From Petrolisthes cinctipes (Eukaryota; Arthropoda; Malacostraca; Decapoda; Porcellanidae), in NCBI GenBank assembly GCA_033782935.1, contig JAWQEG010001547.1:800001-864000 (forward strand): a DNA stretch of 64,000 bases, in the 5' to 3' direction. The translations under genes were made by a program, and so were the position numbers. The notes below the pieces were generated by a model that was given only the letters and a program-made list of their open reading frames with translations, was not told where the DNA came from and searched no databases. Within the stretch, counting starts at the first letter, position 1. Every line of letters begins with the position of its first letter. Shown piece after piece: positions 44,836-57,364 of this stretch.

Positions 44836-45196
44836 GCTGTACGCGGGGAAAAGGATGTTGGAGATGGTCCTTCCAGGCAAGAGAAAGAGTGGGAGATCAG
44901 TAAGATGATTTATGGGTGCAGTGAAGAAGGACATCAGGATGGTGGGTGTGACTGAAGAAGATGCAGAAGAATGGAAGTAGTATAAAGAAGGAGAGGAAGA
45001 AGGCTGAGGAAAGTAAGGAGAGGTGGAGGAAAGTCAGAAAGTAATAAAGAGAGGCAGAGGATTTCAAAAGACAACAATCCAACATAGATCAGTGCAGGAC
45101 GTAATCAATAATACCATCAAAACATAATCTAACATATGTGTGAAAGATATTTCTTGATAATAAACTCACACAGGGTTTCCACACACCACACAGGAA

Positions 45197-45430
45197 GTGT
45201 CATGACGTCATCCGTGGGGACAGTGGAGGAAGAGATAAAACATATTAGATTATGAACTCCAGTGTACAGCCAACAACTTAATCCTTTGTAAATTATTGTG
45301 TTATTACAACTTGTTAAATCAATATAGTAACATTCATATTCCCCTTGACAAGGGTTGTATATTTATTACCATACATACTTTCAAGATGTAGGGAAGAACA
45401 CTAGAATCTAGGAGTGGAAAACTTGTAGGA

Positions 45431-45432
<2 letters not shown>
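45197..45432 (+). repeat. R7 dispersed repeat, copy 5
   Basis: Paralogue of the copy at 15,357. Confidence 0.8.
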
Positions 45433-45483
<51 letters not shown>

Positions 45484-45742
45484 GTGCGTTTTATAATTAC
45501 AATTAATAACTTGTTTTATTCTGTGTAATAACTGGTCTAAGACACCTGATAATATTTATATACTGGCTAAAGAAGGGGATAAAAAAAACCTTTGTTCTTA
45601 CTATAATATTGTGTGTTTTTCCAGACCCGTGTGTATGAAGGGTAACCGTACACCCAAAAGTTCTCGTTGGTGGGGTTAACCTTGGACTGAGAGGAAATAA
45701 ACTCACTCCATTTTTGCCTCAACGATGGGGGTTTCCTGAATG

Positions 45743-45809
<67 letters not shown>

Positions 45810-46224
45810 TGTGTGTGTGTGTGTTTGAAACCCTCTTCTATCACTTTGCTGTAACAGTAAAGAATATATACTAATTTTTCCTACAATAAGCGATGTGAAT
45901 GTTCGACAATATGTAAATAAAAGTGACATATCCCACCCAAACAGTGATTCAAAAGAACAGACATAATGCATACTAATTAATGCTGCTTGTTAATTAATAC
46001 TTAATTAAAATATAAAGATATAAGTAATTATCTCTCATGACAAACTCAGGTTATAATATGTGATCTTAGTGGAATGCATGCCAATGTTATTGGACAAAAT
46101 ATAATGCAATAAAAAAATACATGTCACATATACAGAGAAAATATGATCATGTAGTGTTACAAGAAAAGATAAACATACATGAAAGACATAGAGCTAAGCC
46201 TCTATTGGTTTTATATACTGTATG

Positions 46225-46650
46225 TGTGTTAATGTGTGTTTGGCTTTGTATTAGTGTATGTGTGTTAATGTGTGTTTGGCTTTGTATTAGTGTATGTGTG
46301 TTAATGTGTGTGTGGCCTTGTAATAATGTATATGTGTTAATGTGTGTGTGGCCTTGTAATAATGTATGAGTGTCAATGTGTGTGTGGCCTTGAAATAATG
46401 TATGTGTGTCAATGTGTGTGTGGCCTTGTAATAATGTATGTGTGTTAATATGTGTGTGGCCTTGTAATAATGTATGTGTGTTAATGTGTGTGTGGCCTTG
46501 TGATAATGTATATGTGTTAATGTGTGTGTGGCCTTGTAATAATGTATGTGTGTCAATGTGTGTGTGGCCTTGTAATAATGTATGTGTGTCAATGTGTGTG
46601 TGGCCTTGTAATAATGTATGTGTGTCAATATGTGTGTGGCCTTGATATAG
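46225..46650. repeat. 36-bp VNTR, about 12 copies
   Basis: Same unit family as 3,119-3,926 and 16,420-16,700; about four units more than the latter. Confidence 0.95.
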
Positions 46651-46876
46651 TGTCATGGCGGCATCCGTAGGGACAGTGGAGGAAGAGATAAAACATATTA
46701 CATAATGAACTCCAGTGTACTGAGAGTAATTTAATCCTTTGTAAATTATTGTGTTCTTACTTCTTGCAAATCAAAGTAGTATACTTTATTTTAAGTCTGA
46801 CAATTGATCCATATTAGTTTAACAATTACCAAACAACTTTTCTGTATCTAGGAAGGATCACAAGCATTTCAGATTG

Positions 46877-46878
<2 letters not shown>
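46650..46878 (+). repeat. R7 dispersed repeat, copy 6
   Basis: Follows the VNTR directly, as at 16,706 and 56,839. Confidence 0.8.
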
Positions 46879-46924
<46 letters not shown>

Positions 46925-47074
46925 TAACCACAAAATTAGTTTTACCTTCATACAGTATTCCAAGTTAGTCTCTGAAGGAATTTAATGGTCAATAATTTTA
47001 CAACGACAGGGATAGTACGAACCCAACACACATGCACACACACACACGTTTCCTGTCACTTACATATATGTACA

Positions 47075-47078
<4 letters not shown>

Positions 47079-47147
<69 letters not shown>
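47079..47147. repeat. CT microsatellite
   Basis: Pure CT run at the module edge. Confidence 0.95.
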
Positions 47148-47149
<2 letters not shown>

Positions 47150-47199
47150 GAACTAAGAACAGAGTGTTACTGTCAACAACTCTGTATAAAACTCTCTTG

Positions 47200-48250
47200 T
47201 GTAAAGCATCTATGAATGGGCGGTACAACGAAGTTTGAGGTGTGTCTGGGAGACAAATAACTTGTAAACGACATGACTGGCAAAGAAAAGATCAGAGTAT
47301 AACTGGTCCGGCAAAGAAAGGTAAATAGTAAGTAACATATGAGTCAAAAATAAGATGTCCATCAGGCTATATTTAGAGTAGGAGAGAGTAACATCCGGCC
47401 CACAGAGGCATAATGTGTGGCCCGTGAACATACTCCGAATTAATAATGGAATCCGGCCTGCAAGGGGTGGCCAACCTTGGCCCACAGGCCAGATCCGGCC
47501 CATGAAGGCCTATCGTCCGGCCCGAGACAATTACTGTTTGTCAACCCTGCACTCTCTCCAAGTCAAGGCTACTTGGTACTCTGGTAACCAAGTCTCACCT
47601 TCACTATCAGCTCTCGGACTGTCACCTCGATGATATTCTTCTGTTGTGTTTATCATCCATTGAACTGAACATTGAAACAATTGTTTATGGCAAGTAGAAC
47701 CAACCATCACACTAATTTGTATGTTTACCAACAACACTCTTCAATGAACAATGTCACCAAACCATCTCACTAAATTGTATGTTTTTTTCAATAATTTTTT
47801 TGTACAAAGCCACTTTGTGGTTCTCGTTTGTCACTGCTGCCTGCGACATGCTCCAGAAAGTCTCATCTGACATTCACCCTACTGTACAAAGGTATCCCAC
47901 TCTTGATATACAGGCACAGCAATATGTATACGAGTGGCAGGAGCAGTAGACCCAGCAGGTAGAATATAATGATTTACAGGCACAGCAATATGTAAACGAG
48001 TGGCAGGAGCAGTAGACCCAGCAGGTAGAATATAATGATTTACAGGCACAGCAATATGTAAACGAGTGGCAGGAGCAGTAGACCCAGCAGGTAGAATTTA
48101 ATGAAGCCAAAGTGTGACATGAACAGAGAATAAAACTGGCACCATGGAGCACTGGTTCTGAGATGTTATCAGTCCAGATGTGAGGATGAGATCCAGAGTA
48201 CCTTCCTGAAGCTGAAAGGTCATGTCAGGATCGGTGGAGGTACAGAAGAA
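47200..48250 (-). mobile_element. I-group LINE ORF2 fragment, module copy 4
   Basis: Same as copy 1, with three 66-bp units at 47,912-48,100. Confidence 0.75.
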
Positions 48251-48409
48251 ATACTAATAAGTATACAGCTTTAGTTGAAGCTTTGAAGATGAACCGGGAT
48301 GTGACTGCAGACATCTTTAATTCATGCTGCAGTGACCACCTTAGAAACTGTCAGTCATGGCATCAGGTAACAGACCAACAACAAAACATGGAAGGTAGTC
48401 AAGAACCAG

Positions 48410-48468
<59 letters not shown>

Positions 48469-48579
48469 CAGAACAAAACTCGATAACACGAGAAAGCAGA
48501 CAAAGGACACAATAACAGTATCCAATCCACAACACAGGGCTGAGGAGAGGAGGAACGTCGGTCCCCAACCAGAGCTGGA

Positions 48580-49285
48580 GTGAGCATTAACGTGCAGGAT
48601 TCTACAACCAACAATGGTCCCGTAAACACCTACCACCAAAACTGCCACTTACCCTGCCAACCGTCTGGTTGGCAGGGTGAGTGGTTTAACCATTTGAAGG
48701 GCTATGGCTTTGTTACCTGCGACGAGCAAGATTTATTCATCCACACGAGGGGTATTTCTCCTGATCTACAAACACCTACCACCACCACCACCACCACCAA
48801 GAAACGAGGCAGCAGGCCTGCATGACTGGGCAATAACAGAGTGGAAGCCCCAATACTATACGCTCCGACCCACCCCCGTCACCGTTTAATGCTGCCTCGC
48901 CTACTCAACAGGGCGAACAGCGGGAAGGCACCAAGCCCCAATACTATACCCTCCGACCCACCCCCGTCACCGTTTAATGCTGCCTCGCCTACTCAACAGG
49001 GCGAACAGCGGGAAGGCACCACCACCATATGAGCCTTCCCAATTAGACTCTGAAACAGAGGAGGACACAGACACCAGTTTCTGCTCCAACACCACCAGAG
49101 AAGACAACTCTGACTACATGGAAATGGAAGATGAAGGGGAATGGCAGACGGTGAGGAAAAGGAAGAGGAGGAGGATGACTGTCAGCCCACAGACCAAGCC
49201 ACCACCCACTGTCACCGTGGACTGGTGGATGTCCCGCCTCTCCTCGCATCAACCTATTCCACCAACATATCCTTCCTCACCATGA
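48580..49285 (+). pseudogene. Cold-shock-like repeat ORF, copy 3, with 88-bp duplication
   Basis: The cold-shock-like part is as in the other copies. At 48,847-48,934 an 88-bp segment (starting GCCCCAATACTATAC) is tandemly duplicated. Because 88 is not a multiple of three, the downstream Gag-like part (48,977-49,285) is in another frame. The (CAA)n tail is at about 49,455-49,483. Confidence 0.45.
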
Positions 49286-50223
49286 CCCCGACATTTTCCA
49301 GATTAGGGAAGTATGGTCAAGCAGGACAGTTTCACTCAATCTACAACAAAAGTCACCAACAATATGGCTTTGTCAACAAAAAAGGGAGACAGAAAAAGAT
49401 AAAATGAATGTATGCCTTAATACCCCAAATAGGGTGATAGACATTAAGTCAAACTAACAACAACAACAACAACAACAACAAATGGAGAGAGAATGTGGTG
49501 TGAAGGTGGCAATCACCAAATGAATTATCTGCAGACAGACTTATAATGGCAAGGAATGTGTAAATTATATTATCAGGAATGAAAAACTAGAGAATCAACT
49601 CATAATATTGTTAGTATGGTCATATTTTGTTAAGTAAGGTTGTTATATCATCATAAGGATATTATATAATTTCCCTTTGTCAAACCCAAATAATTATAAC
49701 ATACCAACACTTCCACCTGCCAACATTTGTCAAACGTCCTATACTGACATTAAATGGAAATTCCTGTGAATGTTTACCTGAACACAGAGATAGTAGTGTC
49801 ATTCATATATATGGGACTTCGGGTTTCTTCTTCCGTGTGAATATCTTCATTTTCCTGGATGACATGTATCAAGTGATTTACTTACATCTATAGGTGAGTT
49901 TCCAAACTCACTAATGTGTTCAATAAATAGGGAATGTTTCAGCTTATTTACATAACAAACCTAAGTTAATAATTACCTAAGTCATCACATGTGTAGTACA
50001 CTATTGTAGTATGTATTGTAGTATGTATTGTAGTATGTATTCAGTCACCCACCAAACTTCACACTGGTGACAGACATACCCTGGCTACACTCTCCCACTC
50101 TTCCCCCTCACCAATGAACGATTCGGAATGACATCCAGTGTATAAACCTACCATATCAATATACTGATCACAATGAATGAAAACACCACACAGGAAAAGG
50201 AAAAGGGAGAAGAAAGTGTATTG

Positions 50224-50225
<2 letters not shown>

Positions 50226-50286
<61 letters not shown>

Positions 50287-50425
50287 GTAATTTGGAAAAG
50301 AAGAGAGGAAAGAAGGAAGAAAAAAAAAGGTAGATAGATAGATAGACAGATAGATAGATAGATAGATAGTTATAGATAGATAGATAGATAAATAAATATA
50401 TAGATAAATAGATATATAAATACAA
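50226..50425. repeat. CT array plus GATA array
   Basis: Paralogue of 10,425-10,640, with a shorter CT run. Confidence 0.95.
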
Positions 50426-53145
50426 AGATAGACACACACCGGTCCAGCATGGTACAGGTGGAAATTATTGTAATGGTGGACAAAAGAAGGGAAGAAGTAA
50501 AGGATGATAACAGCTCCAGAAAAAGGAAGAGCTAGGATGGTAGACGAGTAGAGGTGAGGGTGGGAACTTTGAATTTTGGCACAATGATTGGTAAAGTGAG
50601 AGAGGTGATGGAAAGGAGAAAGTTAAACATATTGTATGTATGTATGTATGTATGTGTGTATGTATGTATGTAGACGTGTGTGTGTGTGTATGTATGTATG
50701 AATTTTAGCACACAAAAAAAAAGTGAGAGAGGTGGCTGACGTGATGGAAAGGAGAAAGTTAAACGTATTGTGTGTCCAGGAAACAAAATGCCAGGGAAGT
50801 AAAGTGAGGTTTATTAAGGGGAATTTTAAGTTGTTTTACCCTGGTGTAAATGGCAGGAGGAACGGTGTTGGGGTAGTAGTGAAGAAAAAGCATATATATT
50901 TAAAGTGTATTGGAGGTAATGAGGGTGTCGTACAGAGTAATGAACTTGAAGATGGAAATTGAAGGAGTACTGATGAATGTCATCAGTGTATATTCCTCGT
51001 AAGTGAGATGTGAGTTGGAGGAGAAGGAAGAGTTCTAGGGTGAAGTAAAGTAAGTGGTTCAGAACATACACAGGGAGGAAAGAGTGGTTATTGGGGTGGA
51101 TTTCAATGTTGAAGAAGGGGATAACGGTGATGACTGATGAGAGGGTAATGAGTAGGTACGGAGTGGGAGGGTGGAAGACAGAGGGACAGATAATTGTTGA
51201 CTTTTTTCAAAATGTACAGACATGGCTGTAGTTAACACCTGCTTCAAAAAGGAGGCGAATATGATTACATACAAGACTGGTGTTAGGAGTACACTGCTAT
51301 GAGTTTCAGGGTCCATGAATCATCGTTTTTTGCAATTATCTTCCAAAGTAATTACTGTATCGGATTAGTTCTTCGGCACATTGTACAACACACAACCTAA
51401 ATTTCAGCAATGTGGTGCAATGGCAAATGTTGTTAATTCTGGCATTTACTCTTAGCGTTAAAAGTCAAAGTCAAATGAGTTGGCATGACTAATGTACACA
51501 TCCGAACGTCGTCTAGCACCCATCCCATCCGTCCTCCCCCCCTTCTCTTTAAATCCTCTCTCTCGTTTACTTCCCCCCTTCCCTGTGTGTGTGTGTGTGT
51601 GTGTCGGCTGCATCACTTTTTTACTATGATTGCTCATAGCTGTCATAGCCAACATGCTACATTTTCCACGTGGATGCAGAAATGCATTCGCTATACATCT
51701 TCTATTTATATACATTATTTGTCATTGATGTCACATACCATGCTGCATAAATCCCTGCATATTCCCACCCTTACCTATTTGTGATCCATTATCAACCTCG
51801 TATTAATTAAGGACCACGTCTCAATTAATGCATTTCATTGCACCTCCAATATGAGTATGTCTTCACATGAATGTGTGTGTGTGTGTGTGTGTGTCCATCT
51901 TTATGCAGATGTTTATATTGTGGCTTTTAATGAGTTCAATCTAAGTATGACTATGTAACTTTGTAATTTAAATAACCACTGTCATGGAATAAAATTATTC
52001 TGACTTTGATGCCTACTCTCATTAGGCCCAACACCATTATTAACATGTGATAATGAGGGTTACACACTTGAAACATTAAATGCACATGATGGTTTTGGGA
52101 ATGAAATTGTATTTGATTCCCTATTGAAATAGTACATGTACATAATATATCTTTATGATAATACAGATGCTATCACCAACTTTTAGTTCACGCACCAACC
52201 TATATCATACAGTAGCTTTAATTGTCGGAGGGTTTGCACAGTAACTTTGTATATTTAAATAATCAAGGCTTACCATAACATACGTTATGTATATATGGTA
52301 TTGGGAATAAGCAAGGGGATGACGGGGAGGCAAAGGAAAAGAGATGTGGGAGGAGGGAATGAGAGGGAAATGAGAGGGAGGGAGGGAGGTAGGGACGGAC
52401 AGGGTCGGGGATGGAGGTGGAGAGAATGATCAAGTTAGAGGGGGAGGGAGGGTGGTAGGGATAAACAGGATTGGGGAGTAGTGGGTGTTCGAATGCCAAC
52501 GTTGGTAATGCTCAGCTATGCCATCAGAGTCACGAGTAAACGCCGTAATTAAAAACATTTGTTAATGCACTACATTGCTAGAAATTAGGTTGAAGTGTGT
52601 TGTACACTGTGCCAAAGTAACAATCCGACACAGCAATTACTTTGGAAGATAATTGCAAGAAACGATGATTTACTGGCCCAGAAACCCATAGTAATAGACC
52701 AAAATAATGTAGGAGATGCAAGTTGAGATTATCGAGTGATTGCAAGGTAGTGACAGTTTAGAGTGTAGAAAGACAACAGAGGGTGTTGGTTGGGAAGATG
52801 AGTCTGAAAGTGTAGGTGAAGATGAAAATGAGGACTGAACGAAGGATGATGTGTTGGAAACTAAAGGAGGAAGATTACATTACAAAAGTTAAGAGGGAGG
52901 TGAGCCAGGATTTGGGCGAGGAGGAGGACAGGTGGGCAGCTTTATCTGAAGTGGTGAGGGAGAAAGCACAGGAGGTACTTGGAATGACATCGAGAAGGAA
53001 AGACAAAAGAAGCGAAGGAGAATTTGGTGGTGGAATAAAGAAGTACAATATTGTATAAGAAGCAAGCGAAAAAGAAATGGGACAGACAAAGGGATGAAGA
53101 AAGTTTGCAAAGATACAAGGAGTGGCTGAGCAAAGCAAAGTGTTA
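50425..53145 (+). mobile_element. Decayed RTE-like LINE, copy 3, 3'-truncated
   Basis: Endonuclease at about 50,550-51,290, interrupted by the TIR element (51,297-52,691). The linker resumes at about 52,700. From about 52,900 (DLGEEEDRWAALSEVVREKA) it is cleaner than copies 1 and 2. It ends at an A-run/CA array at 53,143-53,190, where an opposite-strand LINE begins. Confidence 0.75.
51297..52691. mobile_element. 1.4-kb TIR element, copy 2
   Basis: Near-identical to 11,520-12,916, in the same position of the RTE endonuclease. The shared site means it was carried by segmental duplication, not inserted twice. Confidence 0.75.
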
Positions 53146-53514
53146 AAAAAAAAAAAAACACACACACACACAAACACACACACACAGATATGATCCACAA
53201 AACCAATGAAGCTCATTGCCACAGATGTCTTCCCCTTCTCTAGGTTTTGGTAGATATAATCAAGAAAGCAAATTAATTAAACAGTGTGTTGTGGAGGATG
53301 TTTTTACATTGCCAAACTGCTGAGTGTCTGTCAGGTGTTTAATTTGTGCATAGAGTCACTCAAAAACAAAGTCTCCACATTTGAGACTAAGGATGGTGGT
53401 GATGGCAACTGGTCTGAGTTCAGTATAGGGTTAACATAGTAAATATTTCAGTCTAAAGGACATTTGTTTTGTTGTAGGAAGTCATTAATAATCGAACAGA
53501 GGAGTTTGGTGAGT

Positions 53515-53883
53515 TCAGGTGTAAATTCTTTGTAAATATTGAAGTGGTTGATCATCTATATCTGAGGTTAAGTAGTTTTTGTGAGACTTAAAAATATTTG
53601 GGGAGCTTCGTGTAGTCAAGCGACAGATGGTGGAGAAGTGATTGTTCATTTTGTCACTGGATTCAGAGTGAGAGAGATGGGAGACACAGGGGATGGTGGA
53701 AAAATTATTTGATAGTCCACACAGTTGTTTAATTTTGGAAAACAATTGAAAATTATTTGTTTGTTTTAAATTGTAAATTTTACTTGGGTAGTGGTTTTTC
53801 TTTGCCTTGGCAATTTCTCTGATTACTTTGTTTCTGAGCCGTTTGAACCTGTTTATGTTTGTGTAGAATCGAGGTGATAACAA
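53515..53883 (-). pseudogene. LINE linker ORF between endonuclease and RT
   Basis: An open frame of ~122 residues, highly basic at the start (RFKRLRNKVIREIAKAKKNH), followed by FSKIKQLCGLSN, the usual pre-RT helix in CR1/Jockey-type ORF2. The downstream RT is fragmentary. Confidence 0.6.
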
Positions 53884-54136
53884 AATTATTCCACTTGGTG
53901 TATAAGTCTGTCTCAGTGATGACTTCAGTCCAGGGGTACCAGGTGATCCACTGACCTTAAGGCTGAGTCAGGTGTGGTCATAATGACAGGGGCTTGGTGG
54001 AGTATAGTGGTGGGTGCAGGTGACCACAGAACAGAACAATGTGTGCTGCGTCCCAGGGAAGGGAAGGGTTGGGGGGGGGGGAGGTAAAGCTGGTTACCAC
54101 AAGGTCAGTCAACACTAGGTCTAAGGTAATGTTGCC

Positions 54137-55122
54137 TGTTATGAAATTTACTTGTCACGACCGCCCTAGCCGACCTCGATTAACAACAACTTTCACACAA
54201 AACTATTTATGTGCTTTCATATATTTACTTACGAGTTCGAAGTCGACTCCTTCACTAAACAAATTAATCTTAATTATTTTAGTATGTCGCTCATTGTAGC
54301 ATGATTTATAATTATATATAGTGATAGTGATATTGACGTGTATAAACAAGGTGTCATCATTTCACGGGGCAGAAGAGAAGCTACGGTACCAACATCAACA
54401 AGAAGCTTCACTGTCTCATCTAGTGCAACACCCAATAATCTGGGGACTCGTAAGATTCACTGGCTACTGACAGCCCACAGTCCAGAGGTAAAAAAGAAGT
54501 ATAAAAAAAAACCAATATATCATATGTTGTAAATTTACGTTACGAATGGATATGAAACTTCCTTTATACTTTTTCTTGTCCCTGTGTCGTAACGTTATCT
54601 ATAAATCGATCCTTATCCTACCTAACTGGCCAGCTGGTATATAATCGGATACTTATCATAAGAAGTGAACGATATATTGCTTAGTTAAATTAAGTTGTAT
54701 TGGAGTTGCAGCTAGATGTCCAGACGACTTTTTGTATTGCACGTATGTGAGAATTCCCTCTATCACTTCTCCCCGCCTGTATAATCCACTCTGTATGGTG
54801 TGTTCTCTTCACTGCCTCCGCAACTACTAACTTTCCGGCTTCCAGACTAAACCTGGTAATTTATGATCTAGGGCTACACAACCCAGAAATATATTATCGA
54901 GATATTCGACTGATTTCTTGGATTTGTGATGTTATGCGATTGTTTCTTTAATTAAGTTTGAGTATCTTTTTAGATGGCTCGAAATTTTGGTATTATAATT
55001 ATATAATTAAGTTCGAGAATCTTTTTAGATGGCTGTAACTACTGGCGACATAAATGTTAAATAACAACGATAATTGCTGATATTATGTCGTTAACGCTGC
55101 TCTGTGGGAAATAATTACCACA
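54137..55122. mobile_element. Solo LTR, 986 bp, with 5-bp target duplication
   Basis: Starts TGTTATGAAATTTAC and ends AATTACCACA, flanked on both sides by TTGCC (54,132-54,136 and 55,123-55,127). Removing it with one TTGCC makes the LINE endonuclease frame continuous. No internal gag/pol is seen. Gypsy or BEL family; orientation unclear. Confidence 0.75.
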
Positions 55123-55344
55123 TTGCCACTGGGTGGAATGTCTACAACTTACTTTAATGAAAGCTGTAACTGGAGGTTGATAGTATCTAATTCATTAAAG
55201 TCACCACAGATAACTAACTTGGAAGAAGAAAACTGGATCTTAAGATGGTCTGATGTGACGATGATGTGGTCGATCAGGGAAGGTCCGATGAGTTCTCAGG
55301 GTGGATGGCAGAAAAGGCAGTATATGATTGTGATGTGTGTGTGT

Positions 55345-55360
55345 GTGTGTGTGTGTGCTA
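55345..55360. repeat. Short GT microsatellite
   Basis: GT run next to the LINE endonuclease edge. Confidence 0.85.
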
Positions 55361-55593
55361 CTGGCAGATTTCCTTCTTCTTTCTGTGATAATTGGCTGAC
55401 CTGATGATATAGTGTAATTTATTTCTGTACTCTGAGATTAATATATCATATAATCATCTAGTATACCGGTATGTCATAGAAATACAAACTCCAATTTCAT
55501 TTCATCTACTTTTTTCCATCGAATGTTAACAGTGTAATTATGATGTTCGCGCTCTGAAACCTAAAAATATTGTTCTAGGGTAAGCGTCATTGT

Positions 55594-55597
<4 letters not shown>

Positions 55598-55663
<66 letters not shown>
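55598..55663. repeat. CT microsatellite
   Basis: Pure CT run of ~66 bp. Confidence 0.95.
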
Positions 55664-55668
<5 letters not shown>

Positions 55669-55669
55669 T

Positions 55670-56058
55670 TAATTAACAACATAGTGGTTGTGTGTATACT
55701 AACCTTTGTTGTCCACAGTTTACACAGTAGTCATGTGTGTGTTGTAGTGGACAGGAGGGTGACACAATAGTAATGAAGGAACACCAACATGGACAACACA
55801 AAACACACCAAGAAAACCAATATACTATATGTGTAATGTATGAGTAAATACATTGACTTGGTAACATATTAGGCAGAAAAAAGAGGTTGTATGAGAGACA
55901 AACAATGTTGAATGATAAGTGACTGTTGTGATCTACTTGTAACATATTCAATGTGTTACCCTTCCCACTAACTAAGATGACAAATATAAAATTAATATCT
56001 GACACAATATTCCTCAATGTGTTACCCTTCCCACTAACCAAGATGACAAATATAAAAT
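55670..56058. other. Noncoding; contains a 65-bp tandem duplication
   Basis: CAATGTGTTACCCTTCCCAC… occurs twice (about 55,949 and 56,014). A minus-strand open stretch ending HDYCVNCGQQR before a GTTAGT donor-like site at about 55,705 is a weak exon candidate; I do not call it. Confidence 0.55.
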
Positions 56059-56059
56059 T

Positions 56060-56450
56060 AATGCCTTTACATTCTCCTATTCGTTCCTCTCCCTCCCCTT
56101 TCTAAACCCTACCTACCCTTCCCTTCTCTCCCATACCCCTCTTCTCCCTTTCCTTCCTTTACAGCTTCATATCTCTCTCTATTCCTCTCCTTTACTATCC
56201 CCAATCCTCACTTCCTTCCCATTAACCTTTTTCCCCTATTCCTTCCTACAATTTCTTCCCTTTCCTTCATTCCTACTCTTCCTTCTTCTAACCCTTACGT
56301 CATCGTTCCCTCCCAACCCTCCATCCTACCCTCTCTCCATCCCTTCACACATCCTACCCTCCATCCTTCCTCTCTCCTTCCCCTCACACCTCCTACCCTC
56401 CACCCCATAGTATATACGACCTAACCTAACCTAACCTAACCTAACCTACG
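56060..56450. repeat. Polypyrimidine tract ending in CCTAA repeats, copy 2
   Basis: Shorter homologue of 31,380-32,388; both start ACATTCTCCTATTCGT and end in (CCTAA)n followed by CGACTGC.TGCA.GACT. Confidence 0.85.
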
Positions 56451-56624
56451 ACTGCCTGCAGGACTAATCACAGGATGTACCCAAAATATCAATATAAATA
56501 TTGTTAACATTAGACAAACTGTAATGTAATAAAATATTACATGTCACATATACAAATAAAATATATTCATGTAGTGTTACAAGAAAAGATAAACATACAT
56601 GAAAGATATTGGGTTTATATACTG

Positions 56625-56838
56625 TATGTGTGTTAATGTGTGTGTGGCCTTGTGATAGTGTGTGTGTGTTAATGTGTGTGTGGCCTTGTAATAATGTATG
56701 TGTGTCAATGTGTGTGTGGCCTTGTAATATTGTATGTGTGTTAATGTGTGTGTGGCCTTGTAATAATGTATGTGTGTTAATGTGTGTGTGGCCTTGTATT
56801 AATGTATGTGTGTTAATATGTGTGTGGCCTTGACATAG
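56625..56838. repeat. 36-bp VNTR, about six copies
   Basis: Same family as 16,420 and 46,225. Confidence 0.95.
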
Positions 56839-57064
56839 TGTCATGGTGGCATCCGTAGAGACAGTGGAGGAAGAGATAAAACATATTACATAATGAACTC
56901 CAGTGTACTGAGAGTAATTTAATCCTTTGCAAATTATTGTGTTCTTACTTCTTGCAAATCAATGTAGTATACTTTATTTTAAGTCTGACAATTGATCCAT
57001 ATTTGTTTAAAAATTACCAAACAACTTTTCTGTATCTAGGGAGGATCACAAGCATTTCAGATTG

Positions 57065-57065
<1 letters not shown>
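56839..57065 (+). repeat. R7 dispersed repeat, copy 7
   Basis: As copies 3 and 6, followed by a CA array. Confidence 0.8.
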
Positions 57066-57104
<39 letters not shown>

Positions 57105-57364
57105 TAACCACAAAATTAGTTTTACCTTCATACAGTATTCCAAGGTAGTCATGAAGGAATTTAATGGTCAAAAATTTTACAACGATAGGGCTAGTACAAA
57201 CTCAACACACAAGCACACACACACACACACACACATACACACACACACACATACACACACACGTTTCCTGTCACATACATATATATAAAAAAAAAATTAT
57301 CTCTCTCATGAACTAAGAACAGAGTGTTACTACTGTCAACTACTCTGTATAAAACTCTCTTGTG

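Larger units (their letters stand above)
41500..45100 (+). mobile_element. Decayed RTE-like LINE, copy 2 (without TIR element)
   Basis: Endonuclease parts lie at 41,625-42,375 (VVIGVDFN at about 42,115). A ~79-bp tandem duplication around 42,140-42,290 repeats GTAACGGTGATGACTGATGA. The empty TIR-element site is at 42,360-42,390. RT motif A ([14 protein letters not shown]) is at about 43,500. The TAC array is at 43,710-44,373. The VDDIVLCGE segment is at about 44,455, and the C-terminus near 44,850-44,980. It is better preserved than copy 1 at the catalytic VDD. Confidence 0.75.
45066..47915. repeat. Segmental duplication 2, copy b
   Basis: Matches 15,236-17,950. It includes R7 copies at 45,197-45,432 and 46,650-46,878, a CA array (45,433-45,481), a GA array (45,747-45,806) and the 36-bp VNTR (46,225-46,650, about 12 units). 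No gene. Confidence 0.85.
48100..52890. repeat. Segmental duplication 3 (pairs with 8,400-13,060)
   Basis: Near-identical to the first domain through the cold-shock ORF, the CT/GATA block, the RTE endonuclease and the TIR element. Similarity to 13,060 onwards breaks near 52,900, where the RTE sequence here is different and less decayed. Confidence 0.9.
53180..55335 (-). mobile_element. CR1/Jockey-like LINE ORF2 fragment split by a solo LTR
   Basis: Minus-strand order: endonuclease part with VICGDFNELDTI (about 55,215-55,180), then (after the solo LTR) the TLDLVLTDL motif at about 54,130-54,100; linker 53,930-53,515 (NINRFKRLRNKVIREIAKAK, KIKQLCGLSN); and an RT start with QFGNVKTSSTTHCLINL near 53,320. 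It is cut off at 53,180, and the RT catalytic centre is missing. Stops and one frameshift are present. Confidence 0.65.

Noticed and set aside
55673..56041. Minus-strand ORF with Cys-rich HDYCVNCGQQR end and a donor-like site
   Set aside because: Includes a 65-bp tandem duplication and no convincing acceptor or partner exon.
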